Assembly: GCF_000236785.1 (NCBI RefSeq)
Contig: NZ_AGUF01000046.1
Coordinates: forward strand, 60,993-124,992
DNA length: 64,000 nt
Source of the DNA: Achromobacter arsenitoxydans SY8
GTDB lineage: Bacteria; Pseudomonadota; Gammaproteobacteria; Burkholderiales; Burkholderiaceae_B
Direction: 5' to 3'
This document shows positions 37,953 through 45,277 of this stretch, piece after piece. Below the pieces are notes generated by a model. That model was not told the origin of the DNA, searched no databases, and was given only the letters and a program-made list of their open reading frames with translations. The position numbers were made by a program, and so were the translations under genes. Within the stretch, counting starts at the first letter, position 1. Each line of letters opens with the position of its first letter.

Positions 37953-39050
37953 CTAAGACTTCACCCATTGCCCGACTTCATCCTCGCGCAGCCGGGCCCC
38001 CGCCCAGACCACCCGCCCCAGCACCCGCACCGGGGCGCCGTTCTCTAGCGGAATGTCGGCGTGCACGGGATTGAACGATCGCGCCACCCAGTGCCCCGTC
38101 AGCCTGTCCTTGGCCATTGTCTTGACGATCATCTTGCCGTCGTAGTTGATGGCATACACGCCGCCGGCCGCGATATCGCGCAGCGTCAGGCTTTCGTTGG
38201 GGACCACGAGCAGGGCGGCGCCGTCGCGGATGACGGGTTCCATGCTGTCGCCCTTGGCGTAAACGACGCGGCCTTTTCCGCTGTCCGCGCCCACCGACTT
38301 CAGGAACGACTTGCGGAACTGGATCATGCCGGTCTGTTCTTCGGTGTGGTTCTCGATGGGCTCGCCTGCCGCCAGCCGCACGTCCGCCAGCTCGGGGACT
38401 TTCTCGAACTTGTCGTTGGCTGCGGGCGGTTCCCCCGCGCCTACGTTGGCCACCACGCCTGTCTGGGTGCTGATTTGCACCCGGTGTTCGCGCTCTGTCT
38501 GGTGCGTGGTCTTTCCGCCTTCCCATGGGGCCGGGGACAGGCCATCGACGCGCATCGGGAACTCGTCGCTGGACAGGTAGGTGTCGACCAGCGAGTCGCT
38601 GCGCAGGACTGTCGAAATCTGCGGTGCAACAGGCGCCGGGGAGACATCAATCCCCAGCTTCAATTGCGCGATCGCCAACGCCAGCGCGCCCTGCAGCTTG
38701 TGGAGCTGGTCCGGGGACAAGGCGCGCACCTGATCTTCCGGGATGCTGGGAAAGGGCCAAGGCGCCGGGGGAGGCGCCAGCGCGGCGGCCGCACCTGCGT
38801 CGCCGATCTTAGGCAGCTTAGGTCCGGTGCCGTCATACAGCCACTGCGCGTTGACATGCAGAAGCGGCGCAACCTTGATGCAGGTTGCCATGTCCATCCC
38901 GTTGGACCCATTGAACCAATGCGTCGCGGCGCCGGAAGAGGCGCCTGCGGCCTTCCAAAGGTTGGTCTTGGTCAGGCGTGGCTCGGCCGCGTCCGCCCGG
39001 CGGGACGCTTCTTCGTTGAACGCCTGCGTGATTCGCTTCTGAAAGGTCAT
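37953..39050 (-). CDS. Orphan S24-family phage repressor (second repressor)
   Basis: A 365-residue repressor outside the prophage. Residues 1-75 are a HTH domain unlike that of the prophage repressor (LTKTNLWKAAGASSGAATHWFNGSN). Residues 164-365 align without gaps with residues 114-315 of the prophage repressor, with about three quarters identical, including Ser269 (AKGDSM) and Lys310 (KMIVK). It should self-cleave on DNA damage. The start codon lies in the first of three operators (39049-39113), so it is autoregulated. It is divergent from a holin gene. Confidence 0.9.
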   Translation of the reverse strand: MTFQKRITQAFNEEASRRADAAEPRLTKTNLWKAAGASSGAATHWFNGSNGMDMATCIKVAPLLHVNAQWLYDGTGPKLPKIGDAGAAAALAPPPAPWPFPSIPEDQVRALSPDQLHKLQGALALAIAQLKLGIDVSPAPVAPQISTVLRSDSLVDTYLSSDEFPMRVDGLSPAPWEGGKTTHQTEREHRVQISTQTGVVANVGAGEPPAANDKFEKVPELADVRLAAGEPIENHTEEQTGMIQFRKSFLKSVGADSGKGRVVYAKGDSMEPVIRDGAALLVVPNESLTLRDIAAGGVYAINYDGKMIVKTMAKDRLTGHWVARSFNPVHADIPLENGAPVRVLGRVVWAGARLREDEVGQWVKS

Positions 39051-39066
39051 CTTAGGATGCTAAACA
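39049..39066. promoter_or_regulatory. Orphan repressor operator 1
   Basis: ATCTTAGGATGCTAAACA, consensus ATCTTAG-N4-CTAAGAT with a degenerate right arm; it overlaps the repressor start codon. Confidence 0.65.
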
Positions 39067-39072
39067 AAAAAC

Positions 39073-39090
39073 ATCTTAGGTGGCTTGTGT
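39073..39090. promoter_or_regulatory. Orphan repressor operator 2
   Basis: ATCTTAGGTGGCTTGTGT has a perfect left arm and weak right arm, 24 bp from operator 1. It overlaps the TTGTGT -35 of the holin promoter. Confidence 0.6.
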
Positions 39091-39113
39091 TTTGAATCTT
39101 AGCATTCTAAGAT
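39085..39113 (+). promoter_or_regulatory. Putative promoter toward the holin
   Basis: TTGTGT (39085-39090) and TAAGAT (39108-39113) with a 17-base spacer. Operators 2 and 3 cover both hexamers, so repressor binding should block it. Matches are moderate. Confidence 0.45.
39096..39113. promoter_or_regulatory. Orphan repressor operator 3 (best palindrome)
   Basis: ATCTTAGCATTCTAAGAT has perfect 7-bp arms around four bases, 23 bp from operator 2. The three sites at 23-24 bp spacing resemble a lambda-type operator array. Confidence 0.75.
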
Positions 39114-39183
39114 TTATGCGTCGATCAACTTCAGAACGGTCAGATTACGAAAGGTGACCCGAACGCTGCGGGGCTGCTCGCGG

Positions 39184-39217
39184 CCTGGTCGTCTACCTGA
39201 CGCAAGACCAGGTTTTT
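39184..39217 (+). terminator. Terminator/attenuator between promoter and orphan holin
   Basis: CCTGGTC (39184-39190) pairs with GACCAGG (39206-39212) followed by TTTTT. It would limit holin transcription from the repressed promoter. The 5' stem could be opened by translation or antitermination. Confidence 0.7.
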
Positions 39218-39237
39218 GACGCTTATAGGGGACGCAA

Positions 39238-39546
39238 TTGAACATCCAAGACTTCGACGCCTTCGCGGAGAATTTCGCCGGCGTGCTGGGAGCCGCAGTG
39301 TCGGTGCATTACCTGCGGGGGTCATGGCGCGCGCGCTTGAGCATGGCCGTAAGCGGTTCGCTCGGGGCGTATTACGCGGCGCCATACCTTTCCGGCATGC
39401 TGGGCATCCCCGGCGGCCTGGCCGGCTTCCTCACGGGCATGTTCGGCATGGCCCTGGTCTCGCGCGCATGGGAAGCAGTCCAGGCGGCGCCCGTCGCCGC
39501 GCTTTGGCAGGCCGTCATCGACCGCGTGCGCGGCAACGGGACATGA
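39238..39546 (+). CDS. Orphan holin (second copy)
   Basis: A 102-residue membrane protein starting with TTG after AGGGGACGCAA. It is the same length as the prophage holin at 31152-31460 and differs at about a fifth of the positions, with the same start codon and leader. Both have MNIQDFDAFA and end VIDRVRGxG. No endolysin or spanin follows. Expression should depend on the orphan repressor and on passing the terminator at 39184-39217. Alone, it would depolarise the membrane. Confidence 0.8.
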   Translation: MNIQDFDAFAENFAGVLGAAVSVHYLRGSWRARLSMAVSGSLGAYYAAPYLSGMLGIPGGLAGFLTGMFGMALVSRAWEAVQAAPVAALWQAVIDRVRGNGT

Positions 39547-39567
39547 ACAGAGAATCCACGCCGCTTG

Positions 39568-40545
39568 TCAGTTCGTCGTGATCTTGCCCACTTCGATCAC
39601 GCGCTTCCAGCGGTCATACTCTTCGGCCTGGAACTTGGTGAACTCGGCGGGCGTGTTCCCGACGATCTCGAAGCCCAGTTCCAGCAGCTTGGGCTTGATG
39701 GCAGGGTCGTTTAGGCTCTCGACGATCGCGTTGCGGAGCTTGTCGCGGATGTCGGCGGGCAGCCCCTTCGGCGCGGCAAACGCTTGCCAGGACGTCACCG
39801 TTACGCCCTTCAAGCCCAACTCTTCCATTGTCGGCACATCGGGCAGCAGGGGAGAGCGTTTGGCGCTGGTGACCGCCAGCGCGCGCAGCTTGCCGGACTG
39901 GATGTGCGTAAGGCACGTGTTGATGTTCGAGAACGACGCATCCACCTGGCCGCCAAGCAGGTCAACGATTGCCGGCGCGCCTCCCTTGTAGGGGATGTGC
40001 GTGGCTTGACTGCGGGTTTCCTGCCAGAACAGTTCGGCGGTCAGGTGATCCGACGTGCCGTTGCCCGCCGACGCGAAAGTCATCTTGCCCGGATTGGACT
40101 TGAGGTACTCCATAACGTCTTTCAAGGACTGGAGTGGCGATTTCGCGTTGACGACCAGGACGTTGGGCGCCTGGACCGCGACGGTGATGAAGTCGAAGTC
40201 CTTGCGCGCGTCGTAGCCGGGGTTGGACACCAGGTGAGGCGAGATCACGAACGGACCCAGCGACGACACGAGGATGGTGCCGCCGTCGGGCGCGGCGCGT
40301 TTGGCATAGGCGGCCCCCATCGTGCCCCCCGCGCCGGGCTTGTTCTCGGTCAGGAACGTGCCGCCCAGCTTGTCGCCGACCTTCTGGGCGACGGTCCGGG
40401 CGATGAAGTCTGTCGAGCCGCCGGGCGGGAACGGCACCAGGAACGTCACAGGCTTGTTGGGCCATGCGGTGTCGGCCGCGGTTGCGACGCTGGGCGCCGC
40501 AACCGCGGCGCCCAGCACGAGCAAGGCAGAAATTAGGCGTTTCAT
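39568..40545 (-). CDS. Bug/TctC-family periplasmic solute-binding protein
   Basis: A 325-residue protein from ATG 40545 with GAGGAGAC upstream. A signal peptide (MKRLISALLVLGAAVAAPSVATAAD) precedes the Bug blocks: WPNKPVTFLVPFPPGGSTDFIAR, ENKPGAGGTMGAAYAKRAAPDGGTIL, HIPYKGGAPAIVDLLGGQVDASF, LLPDVPTMEELG. Bug proteins bind carboxylates. It follows a sugar-acid dehydratase gene on the same strand, so galactarate, talarate or a related diacid is the likely ligand. No TctA/TctB subunits are in the window. Confidence 0.95.
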   Translation of the reverse strand: MKRLISALLVLGAAVAAPSVATAADTAWPNKPVTFLVPFPPGGSTDFIARTVAQKVGDKLGGTFLTENKPGAGGTMGAAYAKRAAPDGGTILVSSLGPFVISPHLVSNPGYDARKDFDFITVAVQAPNVLVVNAKSPLQSLKDVMEYLKSNPGKMTFASAGNGTSDHLTAELFWQETRSQATHIPYKGGAPAIVDLLGGQVDASFSNINTCLTHIQSGKLRALAVTSAKRSPLLPDVPTMEELGLKGVTVTSWQAFAAPKGLPADIRDKLRNAIVESLNDPAIKPKLLELGFEIVGNTPAEFTKFQAEEYDRWKRVIEVGKITTN

Positions 40546-40631
40546 CAAGTTGTCTCCTCAGGATTGGCGTTGTTGCGCTCGAATAGGTATGAGGCCCCGC
40601 GGGACGCGGGGGTAAAGCGGAGGTAATGCGC

Positions 40632-41774
40632 TCAGGCGCGCTTGCCGACCTCGACTTGCTCGCGGGTCCAGGCGCGCGCCTGATCCGTCAGCGTCAGCCC
40701 GAGACCCGGCCGGTTGGGCACCAGCATGCGGCCGTCGCGCGTCTCCAGGCGTTCGTGGAACAGCGGTTCCAGCCAGTCGAAATGTTCAACCCATGGTTCG
40801 GTCGGATAGATCGCCGCCAGGTGGACATGCAATTCCATCGCGAAGTGCGGCGCGAGCATCAGGCCCGCGCTGTCGGCTTGCGAAAGAATCTTCAGGAAGG
40901 GCGTGATTCCGCCGACGCGAGGCGCATCGGGCTGGATGTAGTCGGCGCCGCGATGGCGGATCAGATCGCCGTGCTCTGCCGCGCTCGTCAGCATTTCGCC
41001 GGTGGCGATGGGCGTGTCGAATGCGGCGGCCAGGGCCGCGTGTCCTTCATGGTCATAGGCGTCCAGCGGCTCTTCGATCCACACCAGATCGAATTGCTCA
41101 AAGATGCGGCACATGCGCTGCGCGGTGGGGCGGTCCCATTGCTGATTGGCGTCGACCATCAGCGGCACGTTGTCGCCCAGGTGCTTGCGCACCGCTTCCA
41201 CGCGGCTGATGTCCAGTTTGCGGTCAGGCTGGCCCACCTTGAGCTTGATGCCGCCGATTCCCTTCTCGCGGGACGCCGAGGCATTCACCAGCAGCTGATC
41301 CGTCGGCGTGTGCAGGAAACCGCCGGACGTGTTGTAGCAAGCCACCGAATCGCGATAGGCGCCCAGCAGCTTTGCCAGCGGCAAGTTGGCGCGTCGGGCT
41401 TTCAGGTCGTAAAGCGCGACGTCGAAGGCCGCGATGGCCTGGGTGGACAACCCGCTGCGGCCCACGGATGCGCCTGCCCACGCCAGCTTGACCCACAGAC
41501 GGCCGATGTCGCTGGGGTCTTCGCCCAGCAGGACCGGCGCGATTTCCTTGGCGTGCGCGAATTGTCCAGGACCGCCCGCGCGTTTGGAGTAGCTAATGCC
41601 CAGGCCTTCATGCCCGTCCTTGGTCTGGATCTCGACGAAAAGAAGCGCTACCTCGGTCATGGGCTTCTGACGGCCCGTCAGCACCTTGGCGTCGCTGATC
41701 GGGGTGGCCAGCGGCAGGTAGCACGAGGAAATGCGCATCCAGCTGATGCTGTCGGCGGCTAGGGATGGGTTCAT
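40632..41774 (-). CDS. L-talarate/galactarate dehydratase (enolase superfamily)
   Basis: A 380-residue mandelate-racemase-type enolase. The barrel has KLK (Lys177, Lys179), metal ligands Asp208 (MVDAN), Glu234 (WIEE) and Glu260 (ATGE), and His310 (APHFAME). These are spaced as in the characterised talarate/galactarate dehydratase, and long blocks such as QPDAPRVGGITPFLK and EPWVEHFDWLEPLF support that subgroup. It removes water from the meso-sugar diacid to a keto-deoxy acid. AGGAGG lies before the start; LacI-type sites lie upstream. Confidence 0.9.
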   Translation of the reverse strand: MNPSLAADSISWMRISSCYLPLATPISDAKVLTGRQKPMTEVALLFVEIQTKDGHEGLGISYSKRAGGPGQFAHAKEIAPVLLGEDPSDIGRLWVKLAWAGASVGRSGLSTQAIAAFDVALYDLKARRANLPLAKLLGAYRDSVACYNTSGGFLHTPTDQLLVNASASREKGIGGIKLKVGQPDRKLDISRVEAVRKHLGDNVPLMVDANQQWDRPTAQRMCRIFEQFDLVWIEEPLDAYDHEGHAALAAAFDTPIATGEMLTSAAEHGDLIRHRGADYIQPDAPRVGGITPFLKILSQADSAGLMLAPHFAMELHVHLAAIYPTEPWVEHFDWLEPLFHERLETRDGRMLVPNRPGLGLTLTDQARAWTREQVEVGKRA

Positions 41775-41818
41775 GGATGCCTCCTTCGGTCGGAACTGGC
41801 AACGCTGCGGTACGTATG

Positions 41819-41830
41819 GACAACGTTGTC
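41819..41830. promoter_or_regulatory. LacI-type operator, site 1
   Basis: GACAACGTTGTC, a perfect palindrome with central CG as LacI-family proteins prefer. It lies 45 bp upstream of the dehydratase start. Confidence 0.75.
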
Positions 41831-41928
41831 ATTTTTTGGGGAAAAAATGCGCACTGGGCCTGGGTGCGAGGACAAGCGCGCGATTCGGCTGTGTCTTCGC
41901 AAAAGTTCAGTGCGTCGTTGCGAAAAAT

Positions 41929-41940
41929 GATAACGTTGTC
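41929..41940. promoter_or_regulatory. LacI-type operator, site 2
   Basis: GATAACGTTGTC, one base different from site 1 and 110 bp away centre to centre. It lies 55 bp before the regulator gene, so it may serve autoregulation and looping. Confidence 0.7.
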
Positions 41941-41994
41941 CAAACTCGCCGGCAAACAGTTTTCTAGCTGGTATTTACCCTTAGCCTTATTTGA

Positions 41995-42996
41995 ATGCCT
42001 CCCATCAAGCAGAAGTCGATCACCCTGCATGACGTCGCCCGCGAGGCTGGCGTCTCGCTCATCACCGCGTCGCGCGCATTGAGCAACCCCGACCGCGTTT
42101 CCGACAAGACCGTGGCGCGCGTACAGGCCGTCGCCGACGCGATCGGATATATCCCCAATTTGCTGGCGGGCGGCCTGAAGTCGCGCCGCAGCAAGACGGT
42201 GGCCGCGCTTGTACCCATCATTTCTGTGCAGCAGTTCCTGCCGACGATCGAGGCCTTGACGGAACAGCTGGACCGGGCGGGCTATCAGCTCCTGCTGGGG
42301 CAGACGGGCTACGACCGCGCCCGCGAAGCGGACCTGCTCAATTCGATGGTCGGGCGCCAGGTGGACGGCATTGTGATGGCTGGCCTGCTTAGCGACACGC
42401 CCGCACGGACGCGGATACGCGCGGCCGGCATCCCGCTGGTGGAAACCTGGGACATCACCGATGAGCCGTTCGACATGCTTGTCGGCTTCTCCCATCTGGA
42501 GGTCGGCCGCGCCGTCGCGGATTACTTTCTGGCAAAAGGATGGACGCGGTTCGGGGTAGCGACGGGCGACGACCAGCGGGCCTTGATACGCCGGCAGGGC
42601 TTCGTGGATCGCATCGGCCACGACGTGCCCACTGCGGTCGTGCCGGCGCCCAGCAATGTCGGCTCGGGCCGGCAGGCCGGCGCCGAGCTGCTGACGAAAG
42701 ACCCGTCGATACGGGCGATCTTCTGCAGCTCCGACACGCTGGCGGAAGGCGTGCTGACCGAGGCGCGCGTGCGTGGACTGCGGGTCCCTGAAGACCTGGC
42801 CGTATGCGGCTTCGGCGGCACCCCGTTTTCTGGCCACCTTGCGCCCACGCTGACGACCGTGCACGTCGATGGCTCGCGGATAGGCGTGGAGGCGGGCCGC
42901 ATCCTGCTTGCGCGATGCCGGGGCGAAACACCGGATGAGCCGTTCGTCGATGTCGGATTCCGCATCATTGAAAGGGAATCGACGGCGGGGCGATGA
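41995..42996 (+). CDS. LacI/GalR-family regulator of the sugar-acid genes
   Basis: A 333-residue regulator. Residues 8-55 are the LacI headpiece (ITLHDVAREAGVSLITASRALSNPDRVSDKT) with hinge helix, and the rest is a periplasmic-binding-like sensor (GRQVDGIVMAGLLSD, AIFCSSDTLAEGVLTEARVRG, DLAVCGFGG). It resembles the gluconate/GntR subgroup. It is divergent from the dehydratase-Bug operon and two palindromes lie between them, so repression relieved by a sugar acid is the likely control. Confidence 0.9.
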   Translation: MPPIKQKSITLHDVAREAGVSLITASRALSNPDRVSDKTVARVQAVADAIGYIPNLLAGGLKSRRSKTVAALVPIISVQQFLPTIEALTEQLDRAGYQLLLGQTGYDRAREADLLNSMVGRQVDGIVMAGLLSDTPARTRIRAAGIPLVETWDITDEPFDMLVGFSHLEVGRAVADYFLAKGWTRFGVATGDDQRALIRRQGFVDRIGHDVPTAVVPAPSNVGSGRQAGAELLTKDPSIRAIFCSSDTLAEGVLTEARVRGLRVPEDLAVCGFGGTPFSGHLAPTLTTVHVDGSRIGVEAGRILLARCRGETPDEPFVDVGFRIIERESTAGR

Positions 42997-43015
42997 CGCC
43001 AGGCCGGTGGTCCGC

Positions 43016-43243
43016 CTAGTCGCATAAGCGCGACGCCACCGTCGCGACGATGGTGCCGTCGGGAAGCTTGTATTGGCCGTCGCCGCACCAGACCACACGC
43101 TGCCCGTCTTGCAGGCAGCAGAATGAGTTGTTCTGTTCGCTGCCGTTCTGCTGCGGCTGGGCGTATTTGTCGATGCGATACGTCGTGCCGTCGGCGGCTG
43201 CCGCCACGACTTCCATGACTCGCTTGTATGAAGGGTTTGCCAT
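43016..43243 (-). CDS. Small hypothetical protein (75 aa)
   Basis: A 75-residue protein from ATG 43243 with GGAGACGA upstream. It reads as a small beta domain (MEVVAAAADGTTYRIDKYAQPQQ, CLQDGQRVVWCGDGQYKLPDGTIVATV). Convergent with the LacI gene. Family unknown. Confidence 0.7.
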   Translation of the reverse strand: MANPSYKRVMEVVAAAADGTTYRIDKYAQPQQNGSEQNNSFCCLQDGQRVVWCGDGQYKLPDGTIVATVASRLCD

Positions 43244-44111
43244 TGTCGTCTCCTGAATGCTTCGCGTGTGTCCGCGTTAATGGGTATTGGGGCACACGGC
43301 CCGTGCGGGATCAATACGCGTTGCAGCATCGCGACCCGCACGCATGGCTTGCGATAAGACGGGACAGAGCCCCCTCGGCATGCCGGCGCAACGAGCCGCC
43401 AAGGGTATTCAGGCCGGATTCGGGCTATGTAATGTCGATGTATCAATAGTATCTTTCAGTCACTTTCAGGGGCGCCGAACCCTAAAGCCAGGCCGCCGAC
43501 GCGAAGCGATCGTCCAGGTATCGCGTACTTGTGCGGAAAAAAACTCCATGGCCGCTGAAGGCGCTGCGTGTGGATTCGATCGCGCCGCTCCTGCGCCCTT
43601 GCGTTAATGGCGATCGCTACTTAAGCTATATCCGTTCGCAATACCACGTTTGACGCTACCAATCTCTCCGTCGGTGGGCTCGCAGGCCAAGCCATCGCCC
43701 GACCAGGGACGTAATTTCTGCCGGTTTTCCTTATCAACTCATGAAAGGGATGCTTGTGCGAAAGTCGAAGGTCTTGTTCGATTCAAACCGATCCGTGGAA
43801 ATGCCCGGCACGTGTCTGGGGCGGTTATTCCGCGGTTCCACGCATTTCGTCCCGGCTCAGCCTGACGTTGCCATCGCCATCGGCGCGATTCCCGACGCAC
43901 ACGTCAAACTCATAGATACAGCTCCAATATCAAGACCCCGTCGTTGCCGCCGCGAACCCATGCCGCGGCTGCGCCGCGCCTGTCCGGTTTGGGCAGCGCA
44001 CAGTGGCGCGCTGATCCGGCGCCCGTGATCCGTCCAGGTTAGGTCTTGCCCGTCCTCATGCGGAGCAAGGCAGCGCGAGAATCTTGTGTTCGAACGCCTA
44101 GGAGCTTTGGC
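43244..44111. other. Long intergenic region without a supported gene
   Basis: About 870 bp separate the small leftward gene from the RND operon. Open frames here (for example 43741-44028) are Arg/Pro-rich and lack ribosome sites, so I do not call them. The region must hold the RND operon promoter. No regulator gene and no strong promoter are visible. Confidence 0.5.
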
Positions 44112-45266
44112 ATGTCGAAAGTAAGCAGCAATGTCCGCCGTGTCCTGATGTATGCCACGGGGGCCTGGGCGTTCGTGCTGGCGGGGTGCGGGGACCGGAA
44201 CGACGCGTCGGTCGAGGTGCCGCCCATGAAGGTCGTCGTGGTCACGGTGGGGCGTCAGCCCGTGGATCTGAATGTGAATCTGCCGGGCCGGATCGAACCC
44301 ATACGCACCGCCGAAGTCCGGGCGCGGGTTGACGGCATCGTCGAAAAGCTTCTGTACAACGAGGGCAGCGATGTCCAGGCGGGCGACCCGCTTTTCCAGA
44401 TAGATCCCAGCGACTACAAGGCGCAACTGGCGCAAGCCAACGCGATGCTGCAGCGCGCGCAGGCGGTGCAAAAAAATGCGCGTTCGGTCACGGAACGATT
44501 CCGGCCGCTGGTGCAGCGCCAGGCGGTCAGCGCGCAGGAATACGAGGCCGCGCTGGCGGCCTTGGGACAGGCGCAGGCCAATGTGGCGGACGCGCTGGCG
44601 GCGGTGACGCTTGCGCAGTTGCGCCTGGACCGTTGCACGGTCCGGGCGCCCATCGCGGGCAGGGTGGGGCGCGCCCTGGTGACCGAAGGCGCGCTGGTCA
44701 GCGCGTCGGCGGCGACGCTGCTTGCACAGGTCAACCAGCTTTCTCCCATCAGCGCCACGTTCACAAAGTCCAATACCGCCATCATGGACCTCACGGACTA
44801 CGCCCGCTCCGGCGCGTTGGCGACTGCCGCGGACAACACGTTCCAGGTGCGCCTGACGTTGGCCAATGGCCGGGAGTTCGGCGAGACGGGGGTGGTGGAT
44901 TTTGCCGACCTGAGCGTCGACCGGACCACAGGCGCGCAGACCATACGCGCCCGTTTCGACAATGCCGGCAGGGAACTGCTGCCCGGCCAGTTCGTTACTG
45001 GCCAGATCCATATCGGCGTCCGCCAGGACGGCATCCTGCTCCCGGCGCGCGCGGCGCGGCTCAATGGCGATACGGCCACCGTGTTTGTCGTCGGTTCCGA
45101 TGACACTGCGGTGGCCAAGCAGATCGAGGTCGGCGACCAGCTCGACGGGTTTTGGGTGGTGCGGCGAGGGCTAGAACCCGGAGAGCGGGTCGTGGTCGAT
45201 GGCTGGCACAAGATCAGGCCGGGCCAGCGCGTCGCTCCCGTGGAACAACCGAACGCGAAACCCTAG
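44112..45266 (+). CDS. RND efflux membrane fusion protein (AcrA-like)
   Basis: A 384-residue lipoprotein from ATG 44112 after AGGAG. The lipobox FVLAGC places lipidation near residue 20. Family blocks follow: VNLPGRIEPIRTAEVRARVDGIVEKLLYNEGSDVQAGDPLFQIDPSDYKAQL, a coiled-coil hairpin (about residues 95-165), RCTVRAPIAGRVGRALVTEGALV and the beta-barrel RARFDNAGRELLPGQFV. It couples the pump to the outer-membrane channel. The next gene starts 11 bases later. Confidence 0.95.
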   Translation: MSKVSSNVRRVLMYATGAWAFVLAGCGDRNDASVEVPPMKVVVVTVGRQPVDLNVNLPGRIEPIRTAEVRARVDGIVEKLLYNEGSDVQAGDPLFQIDPSDYKAQLAQANAMLQRAQAVQKNARSVTERFRPLVQRQAVSAQEYEAALAALGQAQANVADALAAVTLAQLRLDRCTVRAPIAGRVGRALVTEGALVSASAATLLAQVNQLSPISATFTKSNTAIMDLTDYARSGALATAADNTFQVRLTLANGREFGETGVVDFADLSVDRTTGAQTIRARFDNAGRELLPGQFVTGQIHIGVRQDGILLPARAARLNGDTATVFVVGSDDTAVAKQIEVGDQLDGFWVVRRGLEPGERVVVDGWHKIRPGQRVAPVEQPNAKP

Positions 45267-45277
45267 CGGAGTCAGCC

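Larger units (their letters stand above)
37953..39581. mobile_element. Phage remnant: repressor, operators and holin
   Basis: Only a repressor and a holin remain, with the control region between them. At the right end a 12-codon fragment after the holin runs straight into the neighbouring Bug gene. No integrase, replication or structural gene is present. Both genes are intact, which is unusual for decay. Similarity to two separated parts of the nearby prophage suggests a shared or recombining ancestor. Confidence 0.7.

Noticed and set aside
43741-44028. 95-codon frame in the gap before the RND operon
   Set aside because: No ribosome site and random-looking Arg/Pro composition; not supported as a regulator.
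43857-45011. A 384-codon minus-strand frame opposite the membrane fusion protein
   Set aside because: Shadow of the RND gene; no start signal in the upstream gap.
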